A stretch of DNA of 64,000 nt from Hyphomicrobium sp. (GCA_030148725.1 JASBSU010000012.1:109360-173359), one strand, 5' to 3'; positions 18,353 to 27,973 are shown, numbered from the stretch's first letter. Made by a program: numbers and translations. The notes: generated by a model not told the origin, from the sequence alone.

Positions 18353-20411
18353 CCGGTGATCCCCCGCTTTTTCCGGCCACGGCCATCGGCAACCTGACGG
18401 TGAAGCGTGCACCGCTCGGCTTGTCATCCTCCGTCTGGCGCTCGTCCTCGTAGCGGTTCTCCGCGAAGATCTGGCCGCCGTGAGCCAGCACGATCTCGCG
18501 CGAGATGGAAAGTCCGAGCCCCGAGTTCTTGCCACGGCTGGTGTCCGTCGCCGGGCGATCCGAGTAGAAGCGGTCGAAAATGATGTCGAGCCGATCCGCC
18601 GGTATTCCGGGGCCCTCGTCCTCGACGATGATCTCGACGAACGGCGTCGTGATGCGCACCGACACGGAAACCGTGCCACCCTCCGGCGAGAACGAGATCG
18701 CGTTGTCGATGAGGTTCGTCATCACCTGACCGAGCCGCCCTTCATCGCCCTTGACGCAGAACGCGCCCGGGAAGGGTTCGGGTGCCGCGTTGAGCGCCAC
18801 CGAGCGGCTGTCGTCGCCGATGATGTCCCGGAAGATGCCGACCACATTGCGCACCATGAGCGTCACGTCGATGGGGCGCATCTCCTTGCGCGCCAGCTCC
18901 GCGTCGAGACGCGAGGCATTTGACACGTCGGTGATCAATCGGTTGAGCCGCTTCAGCTCGCCCTGGATTTGCGCAACGAGGTGCATGCGCTCTTCCTCGG
19001 TGCGCGCATATGCCAGCGACTCTGCGGTGGAGCGCGCCGCCGTCAGCGGATTTTTCAGCTCGTGCGCAACGTCAGCGGCAAATTTCTCGCTCGCCTCGAT
19101 GCGCCGGCACAGAGCGCTCGTCATGGCCTGGAAGGCGGCGGCCATCTGCGCCACCTCGTCGGTGCGATCGTTGAACTGCGGCAGGCGCGTGCGCGCCTCG
19201 ATGTTCTCGCTGACCAGCTCAGCCGCCGCCGAGAGTCGCCGGATCGGTCCGGCGACGGTGCGCGCCAGCAGCAGCGATGTCACGATCGAAGCCAGCAGCG
19301 CGATCGACGCCAGGATCAGGATGACGATGCGCTCTTCTTTGAGGATCTTGTCGATCTGGCCCGGCCGCGTCGAGAGCAGCAGCACGCCCTGCACCTCGCC
19401 GAAACGGCGAATGGGCAGCGCAAACGACACGATCTGCTCGCCCTTGCGGTTGAGCAGCAGCATGTTCTTTTCTTCGCCGGCGAGCGCCGCCTGGATCTCC
19501 TTGTAGGCCATGCCGTTGCCGGTGCCGATCTCCTGGTAGACAGGGATTGGCTCGCGGAAGAGGTAGCGCGTGATCCGCGTCCACATGTTCTGCGTCGCGG
19601 GAGACTCCCGGTCGCTCACGCGCGGTTCGTTGCGCGTCGCCGCCCAACGGGCAAGCGTCTGCGCCGTGTCGACGATCAGCGTCCCGTCACGCGCATAGAT
19701 GCGCGCGCGCGTGTTGGTCGGCTGAATCAGCTTGCGCAGGATCGGCGTCACTTCCTCCGGATGGATCGACAGCTCGAACTCGGCGAGCCCGTCATAGGGG
19801 AAGCTACTGGCGCTGCCGGCGCTCGCACCGCCGTCGGGAATGGCGTTCGGATCTATGATGATGCGTTCGCGCACGACCTTCGCATTCGCCGCGATGGCGT
19901 CCGCGATGATCTTGCCCTGCGTCTTGAGCGCATCGAGCTTGGCATCGATCAGCCAGGTGTGGAACCAGCCGAGATACAGAATGCCGCCGACGAGGATGAA
20001 AAACCCCATCAGGTTCGAGATGAGGATGCGGCGCAGAAGACTTGCCGAGAAGAAGCGCACGAGCGGCAGACGGCTGAACCACGCCTGCACGGGCGCGAAT
20101 GCCTTCGGTGCGGCCGCGCCGACAGGTTCCACGCGCGCCGCAGCGTTCTGAGCCCCGAGCACGATCACGCTCACCATGCGACGCAACGCGCCACCGGCCC
20201 GCGCGAGCGGCTCGCGCAGCGCCGTGGTGCTACTGGAGCTAACGGATTTCACCGCCTGCACGAAGGCTTTCCACGTGGCCGCAGCACTTTGCGTCAGCCG
20301 GCTCGTGGTGTTCTTCGCTGCAGTCAGGATGTCGCCTGCGAAGCCTTTGGGGCCGGCAATGCCGTTCGACAACCGCTGCTCCTGGTCGGATCGCTCGGTG
20401 CCGAGCGCCAT
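18336..20411 (-). CDS. chvG: ChvG/ExoS-type sensor histidine kinase
   Basis: The 691-residue kinase has two transmembrane helices (about residues 130-150 and 355-380) flanking a periplasmic sensor, then a HAMP domain, the H-box FAADVAHELKNPLT and an ATPase core with DNAISFSPEGG and EDEGPGIP. In relatives ChvG senses acidity and envelope state and phosphorylates ChvI. The N-terminal cytoplasmic segment before the first helix is about 125 residues, which appears longer than in the usual ChvG of about 600 residues. The ATG at 20411 is 14 bases after chvI; the open frame beyond it overlaps chvI and was rejected. Confidence 0.93.
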   Translation of the reverse strand: MALGTERSDQEQRLSNGIAGPKGFAGDILTAAKNTTSRLTQSAAATWKAFVQAVKSVSSSSTTALREPLARAGGALRRMVSVIVLGAQNAAARVEPVGAAAPKAFAPVQAWFSRLPLVRFFSASLLRRILISNLMGFFILVGGILYLGWFHTWLIDAKLDALKTQGKIIADAIAANAKVVRERIIIDPNAIPDGGASAGSASSFPYDGLAEFELSIHPEEVTPILRKLIQPTNTRARIYARDGTLIVDTAQTLARWAATRNEPRVSDRESPATQNMWTRITRYLFREPIPVYQEIGTGNGMAYKEIQAALAGEEKNMLLLNRKGEQIVSFALPIRRFGEVQGVLLLSTRPGQIDKILKEERIVILILASIALLASIVTSLLLARTVAGPIRRLSAAAELVSENIEARTRLPQFNDRTDEVAQMAAAFQAMTSALCRRIEASEKFAADVAHELKNPLTAARSTAESLAYARTEEERMHLVAQIQGELKRLNRLITDVSNASRLDAELARKEMRPIDVTLMVRNVVGIFRDIIGDDSRSVALNAAPEPFPGAFCVKGDEGRLGQVMTNLIDNAISFSPEGGTVSVSVRITTPFVEIIVEDEGPGIPADRLDIIFDRFYSDRPATDTSRGKNSGLGLSISREIVLAHGGQIFAENRYEDERQTEDDKPSGARFTVRLPMAVAGKSGGSPVGRRS

Positions 20412-20425
20412 GCCCCCTCCGCGCC

Positions 20426-21139
20426 TCAAGCTTCCTTGAAGCGGTAGCCTACGCCGTACAGGGTCTCGATCACGTCGAAGTTGTCGTCGACCTGCTTGAA
20501 CTTCTTGCGCAGCCGCTTGATGTGGCTGTCGATGGTGCGATCGTCGACGTAAACCTGGTCGTCGTAAGCGGCGTCCATCAGCGCATCGCGCGTTTTCACG
20601 ACGCCCGGACGCTGCGCCAGCGCCTGCAGGATCAGGAACTCCGTGACGGTGAGCGTCACCGGCTTGTTGTCCCAATGGCAGTTGTGACGTTCCGGATCGA
20701 GCTTCAGCTTGCCGCGTTCGAGCACGCGCGCAGCCTCGACTTCGGGCGTTGCACCCGGCTCCTTCGGCTGAAAGCGACGCAGCACGGCTTTCACGCGCTC
20801 GACGACGAGCCGCTGCGAGAAGGGCTTGGCGACGTAATCGTCAGCGCCCATCTTGAGCCCGAACAATTCGTCGATCTCTTCGTCCTTCGACGTCAGGAAG
20901 ATCACCGGCATGTCGGAACGCTGGCGCACGCGACGCAAAAGCTCCATCCCATCCATGCGCGGCATCTTGATATCGAAGATGCCGAGATCGGCGGGATCCT
21001 CGGTCAGTGCCTCCAGCGCCGATACGCCGTCATTGTACGTACGCACCTTGTAGCCTTCCGCCTCGAGCGCCATGCGCAGCGAGGTGAGAATGTTGCGCTC
21101 GTCATCGACAAGAGCAATCGTGCTTTTTTCTTTCATCAT
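20426..21139 (-). CDS. chvI: ChvI response regulator
   Basis: The 237-residue OmpR-family regulator has a receiver domain with the acidic pair DD at residues 12-13, the phosphoacceptor Asp56 in [11 protein letters not shown], and the switch lysine in DYVAKPFS. A winged-helix DNA-binding domain follows ([13 protein letters not shown], ending [10 protein letters not shown]). It is phosphorylated by ChvG and in relatives controls exopolysaccharide, acid response and envelope genes. Order chvI-chvG-hprK-EIIA-ptsH matches other Rhizobiales. Confidence 0.95.
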   Translation of the reverse strand: MMKEKSTIALVDDERNILTSLRMALEAEGYKVRTYNDGVSALEALTEDPADLGIFDIKMPRMDGMELLRRVRQRSDMPVIFLTSKDEEIDELFGLKMGADDYVAKPFSQRLVVERVKAVLRRFQPKEPGATPEVEAARVLERGKLKLDPERHNCHWDNKPVTLTVTEFLILQALAQRPGVVKTRDALMDAAYDDQVYVDDRTIDSHIKRLRKKFKQVDDNFDVIETLYGVGYRFKEA

Positions 21140-21275
21140 GTCCCGACCCTGCGGCAGAGCACCACCCAGCCGCGCTTTATGGCTCCAAGGTGTATCAATT
21201 GTGGCGAAGCCAATTTCGTGATTTCTGTCTGAACGTTATCTGAATAGGATCGACCGAGGAAGCGGAGAGAGCCGC

Positions 21276-22034
21276 ATGTCTGTTGAAGATGCTTCGAAAC
21301 TGCCGAGTAATTCGCCTGTTAACGAAACCGCGGCAACGGCGCGAACGATGATTCGCGCGGCGCAGACGGGCTCACTCGGCACCCTGTTGCAGCCGACGGG
21401 ACATCCTTACGCCTCGCTGCTCCTTGTCGCAACCGAGCCCGATGGTTCGCCAGTTTTGCTCATTTCTAAACTGGCGCTGCACACGAAAAATCTCCTCGCA
21501 GATCCGCGCGCTACCCTGCTGATCGACGCTACGGGCCTCGATGCTGACCCGCTGTCTGGCGGGCGCATCACCTTGATCGGCGAAGCGCGTCCAACCACGA
21601 GTGCGACCGCACGTCGCCGCTATCTTGCGCGTCATCCGGTATCGGCCGGATATGCGGACTTCCCCGATTTCGCGTTCTACAAATTCGACATCGCGAGCGC
21701 CCATTACATCGGTGGCTTTGGCCGCATCGTCGATATTCCGCGCGCCGATTTGCTTATCGATATCAGCGGGGCGGAGGCGTTGGTCGAAGCCGAGCCTGGC
21801 ATCGTCGAGCATATGAACGAAGATCACGCCGATGCCGTCGAGCTTTACGCGACGAAACTCTTGGGCGGCGCCTCCGGCGCGTGGCGCATGAGCGGCCTCG
21901 ACCCCGAGGGCTGCGATCTGGTACTCGGCGCGCATGCATTGCGCCTGCCGTTTGCCTCGCGCGTGACGAGCGGCGAGGAAGTGCGCAAAGAACTCGTACG
22001 CCTCGTTGGTGTCGCCCGCGCCAAAGCGGCCTGA
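21276..22034 (+). CDS. HugZ-family heme utilisation / PNPOx-like protein
   Basis: The 252-residue protein has an N-terminal split-barrel domain of the pyridoxamine-phosphate-oxidase type and a C-terminal DUF2470 domain with HMNEDHADAVELYA. HugZ relatives bind heme and some degrade it; others only bind flavin or heme. The ATG at 21276 has GGAGAG just upstream. It is divergent from chvI with about 136 bp between starts. A strong hairpin ends the transcript. The exact substrate cannot be told from sequence. Confidence 0.85.
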   Translation: MSVEDASKLPSNSPVNETAATARTMIRAAQTGSLGTLLQPTGHPYASLLLVATEPDGSPVLLISKLALHTKNLLADPRATLLIDATGLDADPLSGGRITLIGEARPTTSATARRRYLARHPVSAGYADFPDFAFYKFDIASAHYIGGFGRIVDIPRADLLIDISGAEALVEAEPGIVEHMNEDHADAVELYATKLLGGASGAWRMSGLDPEGCDLVLGAHALRLPFASRVTSGEEVRKELVRLVGVARAKAA

Positions 22035-22060
22035 CGCGAGCTGCCTGACTGTCGACAATC

Positions 22061-22092
22061 GAAAGGCGCCAGCCCGAGGGCTAGCGCCTTTC
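22061..22092. terminator. Strong hairpin between convergent genes
   Basis: GAAAGGCGC (22061-22069) pairs with GCGCCTTTC (22084-22092), and an inner AGCCC/GGGCT stem closes it. It sits between hugZ and the convergent small membrane protein and could end transcripts from both sides. Confidence 0.75.
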
Positions 22093-22112
22093 TCGCAAGT
22101 GGGTTGCGATCG

Positions 22113-22286
22113 TTACGGTGCAGGTGGCGTGGGCGCTGGCGGCGTCGGTTCCGGTGTTGCCGGAGTCGCAGCCGGCGCCGGCTCGGACGGTGCCGTCATT
22201 GTCGTCGTGGGGCTCTGAGAGGAGTACCAGATCACGCCGATCACGGCGAGAATGGCCACCAGGATGAGTATCGTCCGTTGATCCAT
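22113..22286 (-). CDS. Small single-pass membrane protein with proline/threonine-rich tail
   Basis: The 57-residue protein starts MDQRTILILVAILAVIGVIW, one membrane helix, and then a tail rich in Pro, Thr and Ala (PTTTMTAPSEPAP and similar). The ATG at 22286 has AAGGA upstream; an alternative ATG at 22331 lacks one. No family is recognised. Low complexity makes homology hard to judge, but the ribosome binding site and helix support a real gene. Confidence 0.6.
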   Translation of the reverse strand: MDQRTILILVAILAVIGVIWYSSQSPTTTMTAPSEPAPAATPATPEPTPPAPTPPAP

Positions 22287-22439
22287 GCTTTTCTTCCTTG
22301 CAATGATCTTATTGTTCTCAATGCTGATCATTTAGCACGGAAGTGATTTCGCGCACTACGGAAGCGTAGGCACGCGAATCTCGAATGCCGGGCCGCGGTC
22401 ATCGAAAGTCCGCGGATGCCTAATGACGCGATGCCGGAC

Positions 22440-23012
22440 CTATTTGAAGTCTTCGAGCGTCAGGATCGGCGTCAGCGCGAGACCGGCCGCGGCGAAAGCC
22501 TCGCCCGCGCCCTCATGGCGGTCCACCACCGTCACCACGCCAACGACCTCGGCCCCTTCGGCACGCACCAGCTCGGCAGCCTTGATCGCCGATCCACCCG
22601 TCGTCGTCACGTCCTCGACCACCACGACCCGCTTGCCCTTCAGGGTGTCGCCCATCGGCAGGCCCTCGATCAGGCTCTTGGTGCCATGCTCCTTCGCCTG
22701 CTTGCGCACGAAGAAGGCGTTGACGGGTTTGGTGCCGGTGTGGCTGACGGCGGCCACCGCAGCGGCGATCGGCACGGCGCCCATTTCCAGGCCGCCTACG
22801 AGGTCGACCTCCTGGCCCGCGATCGCGTCGAGGATCAGCGTGGCGATGAGGTGGGCGCCTTCGGCGTCCAGCATCGTCGGCTTCATGTTGAAGTAATACA
22901 TGGAGGTTTTGCCGGACGCGAGCTTCACCTCGCGGCCTGACTGGAACGAGCGCGCCTTGATGATGTCGATCAGCCGCGCCTTCTGCGCGTCAACCTTGCC
23001 GCCCGCTGGCAT
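22440..23012 (-). CDS. pyrE: Orotate phosphoribosyltransferase
   Basis: The 190-residue enzyme makes orotidine 5'-phosphate from orotate and PRPP in pyrimidine synthesis. The PRPP-binding motif is VVVVEDVTTTGGS. The N-terminal SGREVKLASGKTSMYYFNMK is typical of the family. The ATG at 23012 follows GGAGGGCGG. It is divergent from the ArnT-like gene. Confidence 0.95.
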   Translation of the reverse strand: MPAGGKVDAQKARLIDIIKARSFQSGREVKLASGKTSMYYFNMKPTMLDAEGAHLIATLILDAIAGQEVDLVGGLEMGAVPIAAAVAAVSHTGTKPVNAFFVRKQAKEHGTKSLIEGLPMGDTLKGKRVVVVEDVTTTGGSAIKAAELVRAEGAEVVGVVTVVDRHEGAGEAFAAAGLALTPILTLEDFK

Positions 23013-23134
23013 TCGCCGCCCTCCGCTCGCTCCACCGGCTTGCGCAATCGCTTAACTGCGCTATCAGTGTCAAGCCCGCGCGGCCCCCGCTGCGCTATTA
23101 TCCCTCGGTCCTCGGGGGTTGCGAGCACGTCTGC

Positions 23135-24919
23135 ATGAGCCTTTTCCCAACGACGCTGCAACGCCTGGAGCGCGATAGCGCCTCCTTGCTCGACCGTCTG
23201 GCGGCTCGCCCGCGTCTCGCGGCACTAGCCCTCCTGGCATTGGCGCTTTTGACCTATCTTCCGGGCACGCTTCTGCTGCCGCCGGTCGACCGCACCGAGA
23301 TCGTCTATGCGCAGTCCTCGCGCGACATGATCAAGCGGCACGACCTGATCGACGCCACCTTCGAGGGTGAGCGTTTTGCCTTCCGCCCCATCGGCATTTA
23401 CTGGCTGCAGTATGGCGCTGGTAAGCTGCTCGGCCACAAGGCGCAGCAAGCCATTGCCACCTATCGCCTGCCTTCGGTGATTGCCGGCGTGCTGGCCGTG
23501 CTCGCGATGTGGTGGCTGCTCGTTCCGCTGCTTGGTGATCGGCGTGCCATCATTGCCGCGGGCCTCTTCGCGGTCACGCCCATCGTCGCGCTGCAGGCGA
23601 GTCTCGCGATACCCGAAGGTCCGCTGCTGCTGTCGATCGTCGTGGCGCAGTGCGCGCTGCTGCGGCTCTACTGTGCATCTCCTGCTGATGCCTCCAGCAT
23701 ACGCTGGCTCGCGCTCGCATTCTGGGTCGCGCAGGGCTTCGGCATCCTCCTCAATGCCTTGTCGGTGCCGCTGCTCTCGGTGTCGACGCTGCTCGCGCTC
23801 TACATATTCGACCGCCGCCTGGACTGGCTGAAGCGAACGCAGCCGCTATTGGGCGTGCCGCTCATGCTGGTGATCGCCGCGCCCTGGCTCGCAATCCGCG
23901 CCCACTTCGATGGGGGCATCCCGTTCTCCGAGCTGTCTTTCGTGCAGCTCTTTCACGCGCTCACCGGCGCCCAGGAAATGAAGTGGAAGGCGGCGCCACT
24001 CTCGTTCACGCTGGCGGCCGTGCTCGGCTTCATGCCGGGATCCCTGCTCATCGTTCCGGCCATCAAGCGCCTCTGGATCGACCGCGAAGCGGCGTTGCAG
24101 CGCTTTCTGATTTGCTGGATCGTCGGCCACTGGGCCTATCTCGAGATCATCGTTTCCGAGCCCGCGCTCTACACTGTGCAGGCGCTGTTCCCCGCCCTCG
24201 GAGCTGCCGTCGCGCTCGCCATCGACAGGGATGGACGGCTCGCGATTCCCCCGCTCAGTCTGCGCCTGCCGTGGTGGCTCGTGCTGCCGGGGACCATCGC
24301 GCTGTTCGCTGGCATTCTGTGGATCACCGGTGTTGCACCGAGCATCGCGGTCGTATTGGGAGCGGCGCTCGTCGTGTTCCTGTTCACCGTTGCCGCTTAC
24401 GCCATGGGCAACGGCTATGCCGCCGCCTGGATCGTCACCAGCCTTCCCGGCTTCGCGCTGTTCGTGTCGTTCACGTTCGCAGTCCTGATGCCGCACATCG
24501 AGATGGCTTGGCCCGCGCCTCGCATCGCCGACGCCGTCGCCCCGCTCCGCCGCTGCGTCACCGGCCCCCTCGGCGTCGCCGGCTTCCGCGAGCCCTCGAC
24601 CACTTTCGTGCTAGGCCATGAGGCCGACACGAACGCTGAAAGCATCGCCAGCTGGATGGCCGGCGGCGACGACGCCATCGCTGTCGTCGAGGATCGCTTC
24701 CAGCCCGACCTCGCCAAGGCCCTCGCCGCGCGCAGTGCCAAGGCGCCGCCTCGGGTTGGCTGTGTCGAAGCCTTCAACGTCATGCGTGGCTGCCCGCTGC
24801 ATTTTTCCATCTACGCAACCGGCCCGGACCCGCTGGATCCGGGATGCAAAGTCGACCCGCGCTTCACCTGCACCCGGCCCATCCCGACCGAAGCCGAAAC
24901 CAACTCCCGCTGCCGCTGA
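23135..24919 (+). CDS. ArnT-like integral membrane glycosyltransferase
   Basis: The 594-residue protein has about ten to twelve hydrophobic segments and the GT-C fold signature near the N-terminus: [17 protein letters not shown] puts acidic residues in the first periplasmic loop, and [11 protein letters not shown] follows, as in ArnT/PMT families. These enzymes transfer sugars from undecaprenyl- or dolichyl-phosphate donors, often to lipid A or cell-surface glycans. The C-terminal 130 residues are soluble, with several cysteines. The acceptor here is unknown. No arn genes are adjacent. Confidence 0.82.
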   Translation: MSLFPTTLQRLERDSASLLDRLAARPRLAALALLALALLTYLPGTLLLPPVDRTEIVYAQSSRDMIKRHDLIDATFEGERFAFRPIGIYWLQYGAGKLLGHKAQQAIATYRLPSVIAGVLAVLAMWWLLVPLLGDRRAIIAAGLFAVTPIVALQASLAIPEGPLLLSIVVAQCALLRLYCASPADASSIRWLALAFWVAQGFGILLNALSVPLLSVSTLLALYIFDRRLDWLKRTQPLLGVPLMLVIAAPWLAIRAHFDGGIPFSELSFVQLFHALTGAQEMKWKAAPLSFTLAAVLGFMPGSLLIVPAIKRLWIDREAALQRFLICWIVGHWAYLEIIVSEPALYTVQALFPALGAAVALAIDRDGRLAIPPLSLRLPWWLVLPGTIALFAGILWITGVAPSIAVVLGAALVVFLFTVAAYAMGNGYAAAWIVTSLPGFALFVSFTFAVLMPHIEMAWPAPRIADAVAPLRRCVTGPLGVAGFREPSTTFVLGHEADTNAESIASWMAGGDDAIAVVEDRFQPDLAKALAARSAKAPPRVGCVEAFNVMRGCPLHFSIYATGPDPLDPGCKVDPRFTCTRPIPTEAETNSRCR

Positions 24920-25034
24920 GGGGCCGTATCCTCACTTTCGAGCTATCCTTCCCGTAGCTCGTCTACTTGAGAGACCTGCCGCGAACCGCTATCTGGCTCT
25001 CAACGCACCTCCTCCTCACCAGAAAGGTGGCCCC

Positions 25035-25769
25035 ATGGCCGAGCCCGCATTCAACCCCGAGAGCCCGCCCGAGCTCATCACCTCGCAGTGGTTCAATTCC
25101 GAGCCGCTCACCCTCAAAAGCCTCAAGGGCAAGGTCGTCGTCCTCGTGGCCTTCCAGATGCTTTGTCCCGGCTCGCAGCGCCATTCGCTGCCGCAGGCCG
25201 GTCGCCTGGCGCGCGCCTTTTCGCGTGACGAGGTCGAGGTCATCGGCCTGCACATGGTGTTCGAGAACCACAAGGACATGTCGCCCTCGCTGCTCGAGCC
25301 CTTCCTCAAGGAGGAGAACATCGAGTTCCCCGTGGCGGTCGACACGCAGGACGCCTCGGGCCTGCCGAAGACCATGGAAGTTTACGGCATGCAGGGCACG
25401 CCGACGCTTTTGATTTACGATCGCCAGGGGCGTCTGCGCCGGCATTATCTGGGCTCGGTCGACGACGTCCGCCTCGGCGCCGAGATCATGGCGCTGTGCA
25501 TCGAGGACAAGAACGCGCCGCGTGAAGCCGCCATCGCGATCGAGCGCCGGCTGCATGCCGCGCTGGTCGATCCGAACCAGCACAATCATGACCACGGCGA
25601 TGGCTGCGGATGTGGGCACGATCACAGCCACGATCATGCGCACGCTCACGATCATGGCCACGACCACGCGCACGGCCATGAAGGCTGCTGCGGCGGCCAC
25701 GATCACCACGGCCATGATCACCACGAGCACGCGCACGCCCACGGCGAAGGCTGCGGCTGCAAGCACTGA
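25035..25769 (+). CDS. Thioredoxin-fold redoxin with His/Cys-rich metal-binding tail
   Basis: The 244-residue protein has a redoxin domain in its first 150 residues: [18 protein letters not shown] places a single active Cys at 44, and [20 protein letters not shown] carries the cis-proline loop. The last 64 residues hold 24 His and 6 Cys in repeats such as [17 protein letters not shown], a probable zinc, nickel or copper binding tail. I chose the ATG at 25035; the frame is open upstream only as a shadow of the ArnT-like gene. There is no signal peptide, so it is cytoplasmic. Peroxidase or reductase activity cannot be decided. Confidence 0.85.
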   Translation: MAEPAFNPESPPELITSQWFNSEPLTLKSLKGKVVVLVAFQMLCPGSQRHSLPQAGRLARAFSRDEVEVIGLHMVFENHKDMSPSLLEPFLKEENIEFPVAVDTQDASGLPKTMEVYGMQGTPTLLIYDRQGRLRRHYLGSVDDVRLGAEIMALCIEDKNAPREAAIAIERRLHAALVDPNQHNHDHGDGCGCGHDHSHDHAHAHDHGHDHAHGHEGCCGGHDHHGHDHHEHAHAHGEGCGCKH

Positions 25770-25776
25770 CCCTTTT

Positions 25777-25850
25777 CCCTCTCCCCGTACGCGGGGAGAG
25801 GGCAGGGTGAAGGGCAGCACCACACCCGGCTCACCCTCCCGTGGGGAGAG
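25777..25850. repeat. Palindromic intergenic repeat (REP/BIME-like)
   Basis: CCCTCTCCCC (25777-25786) pairs with GGGGAGAGGG (25793-25802) across a six-base loop. A second related half, CACCCTCCCGTGGGGAGAG, lies at 25832-25850, and the inner AGGGTGA and TCACCCT also pair. This is the type of GGGGAGAG palindrome scattered through many alphaproteobacterial genomes. It lies just after the redoxin stop and may also end its transcript. Confidence 0.6.
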
Positions 25851-25955
25851 AGAATCGCCCCGCCTTCAATCCGCCCCCCGAATCACGCCACTGTGGCGCA
25901 TGCAAGTCGTCGAGGCACCGCCTCGCGACGCAATGGGATGCGCGGAGCCTCAACC

Positions 25956-26891
25956 ATGACCGAGCGTGTGGCGGAAGAGGAACACGTGGCCGAGGCCACG
26001 CCCGAGACGAAACCTCGCGACGCGGCAAAGCCGAAGGCGACCTTCGACAAGAAGACCATCGCGCTCGTCTATGATTTCGACGGCACGCTGTCGCCGCGCC
26101 CGATGCAGGACTACGCCTTCCTGCCGCAGATCGGCATCGACCCGGAAGCGTTCTGGGCGGAATCGAACGCCATCGCACGGCGTGAAGGCGCTGACGGCCT
26201 CATCTCCTACATGCGCCTCATGTATCAGAAGGCGAAGGCGGCCGGCGTGCGCATCGACCGCGCCGACCTCGTCGCGCAAGGCAAGCACGTCGAGCTGTTC
26301 CAGGGCGTCGAGGAATGGTTCGACGAAATCGACGAATACGTGAAGCTGCGCGCTGAAACCCACGGCATCGCGCTGCGCCATTACATCGTCTCTGCCGGCC
26401 TCACCGAGATCATCGAGGGCACGCGCATCTACAAGCGCTTCCACAACGTCTTCGCGTCAGAATACTGGTTCGACGCCTACGACCTGCCGTACCCCAAGCG
26501 CGTCATCACCGACACCGGCAAGACGCAGTACCTGTTCCGCATCAACAAGGGCATCGAGGACTTAGGCCAGGGCATCAACGAGCACATGAACGAGGCGGAG
26601 CGCCCGATCCCGTTCGCCAACATGATCTACTTCGGCGACGGCGATACCGACGTGCCGTCGATGGCGGTGATGCGCAAGAACGGTGGACACGCCATCGCCG
26701 TGCACACGCCCGGCAAGTCGCGCCGCAAATGCGTCGAGCTGTTCAAGGCTGGCCGTTGCGATTTCTTCGCGCCGGCCGATTACCGTCGCGGCTCTGATCT
26801 CTTCAAGCGCACGTGTCTGCTGCTGGAGCGCATGCTCGCCGACATCCGCGTCCAGGAAGAATCCTGGCGCCTCGGCCGCGAGGTGAAGTAG
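25956..26891 (+). CDS. HAD-superfamily hydrolase
   Basis: The 311-residue protein has HAD motif I DFDGTLS near residue 37 and a motif IV region YFGDGDTDVPSM, so it uses an aspartyl-phosphate intermediate. The insertion between them contains a helical cap. It would be a cytoplasmic phosphatase of unknown substrate; phosphoserine-phosphatase-like enzymes are the nearest general type. I chose the ATG at 25956 over an open frame to 25893 because the first 21 residues there are not typical and include the repeat-flanking DNA. Confidence 0.85.
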   Translation: MTERVAEEEHVAEATPETKPRDAAKPKATFDKKTIALVYDFDGTLSPRPMQDYAFLPQIGIDPEAFWAESNAIARREGADGLISYMRLMYQKAKAAGVRIDRADLVAQGKHVELFQGVEEWFDEIDEYVKLRAETHGIALRHYIVSAGLTEIIEGTRIYKRFHNVFASEYWFDAYDLPYPKRVITDTGKTQYLFRINKGIEDLGQGINEHMNEAERPIPFANMIYFGDGDTDVPSMAVMRKNGGHAIAVHTPGKSRRKCVELFKAGRCDFFAPADYRRGSDLFKRTCLLLERMLADIRVQEESWRLGREVK

Positions 26892-26974
26892 GGCAGAAGA
26901 CCCCGGCGACTTAGCGGACGTTGGACCGCAAAGAATTGGCGACCATTCATGCTGTTCTATCCTTGGTGGGCGAT

Positions 26975-27973
26975 ATGAAAATTTTTCTGAGCTGGTCAGG
27001 CGACGCGAGTCACGAGATTGCACGGGCGCTTAAAGAATGGCTACCCTTGGTTCATCAAAAGATTGAGCCATTTATGTCATCGGAGGACATTGAGAAGGGC
27101 AGTCGTTGGGCCTCGACAATTGGGTCAGAACTCGAAGGAACCAACTTCGGTCTGCTGTGCCTGACACATGAAAATATTGATGCCCCTTGGATATGTTTCG
27201 AAGCGGGAGCTCTCGCGAAATTGGTTGAACACTCGAGGGTCGCGCCGATTTTGTTCGGAGTTCAGCCATCGGATATTCAGGGTCCGCTCGCCCAGTTTCA
27301 GGCTACGAAGTTCGAGAAAGGCGACATAATGCGCTTGCTGCGCGGAATAAACGCGAGCACGCCGGACGAAGCCAGAGATGACGCACAGATAGAGAAGGTG
27401 GTCGACTATCTTTGGCCAGCGCTTGCTAATACGATTGAGCCGATCGTTAGCGCGGTCACCGGTAAGGAGAGACCGAAACGGGAGAAGTCGTCGGCTACTG
27501 TAGAGAAGGTCGGCCCGATTCTCGAAGAGCTCTTGGTGCTCGTTCGGCAGCAAACGCAAATCGTCTCCGACCCTGCCGCACTGCTGCCTGCCCGATATTT
27601 TCGCCAGGTTATCGACCAGCTGAGCCCGCGGCGTGACAGGGAACTATCAAATCCAGCGTATCTATACGACCTGTCGAAGCATTGGATCCGCTTCGAAAAG
27701 GAGTGGAGATTCCTAATGCCAACTTTGATTTCCGTTGTGCCTGCGGAACGAGTCGACCGGCTTAGGCAAAGTTACGCTCGGCTGGACGACGTAATAGGTG
27801 CGCTCCTGCATAGATATGATGCATCACGGCATCCGAAATGGTTGCGTCCAACTCGTAGGACGAGCGTGGGGACGCCACCTGCCCAGGCGGCGCAATCCAG
27901 TCTTGCGGTTGGTACGCAGCCTGAGCTGCAAGCCACGTCAAAGATCGGCAGCGAAACTGAGCCATCTGTTTAA
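26975..27973 (+). CDS. TIR-domain protein, candidate NADase defence effector
   Basis: The 332-residue protein starts MKIFLSWSGD, the first strand of a bacterial TIR domain, and continues through LLCLTHENIDAPWICFEAGAL; Glu76 in WICFE is placed like the catalytic glutamate of TIR NADases. Residues about 150-332 are helical with no recognised domain. The ATG at 26975 has a GG-rich stretch just upstream; the frame is open to 26921 with no better site. Base composition is unlike the neighbours: 28 of 60 bases are G or C at 27121-27180, against clearly higher GC around. It stands alone between a HAD hydrolase and small secreted proteins, so it may be horizontally acquired. Confidence 0.82.
   Translation: MKIFLSWSGDASHEIARALKEWLPLVHQKIEPFMSSEDIEKGSRWASTIGSELEGTNFGLLCLTHENIDAPWICFEAGALAKLVEHSRVAPILFGVQPSDIQGPLAQFQATKFEKGDIMRLLRGINASTPDEARDDAQIEKVVDYLWPALANTIEPIVSAVTGKERPKREKSSATVEKVGPILEELLVLVRQQTQIVSDPAALLPARYFRQVIDQLSPRRDRELSNPAYLYDLSKHWIRFEKEWRFLMPTLISVVPAERVDRLRQSYARLDDVIGALLHRYDASRHPKWLRPTRRTSVGTPPAQAAQSSLAVGTQPELQATSKIGSETEPSV

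Noticed and set aside
24618..25034. Upstream extension of the redoxin frame by 139 codons
   Set aside because: It overlaps the ArnT-like gene out of frame; the ATG at 25035 starts the conserved domain.
25620..25760. Short-spaced repeats that might be read as a CRISPR or tandem DNA array
   Set aside because: They are in-frame His-codon repeats coding for the metal-binding tail of the redoxin.
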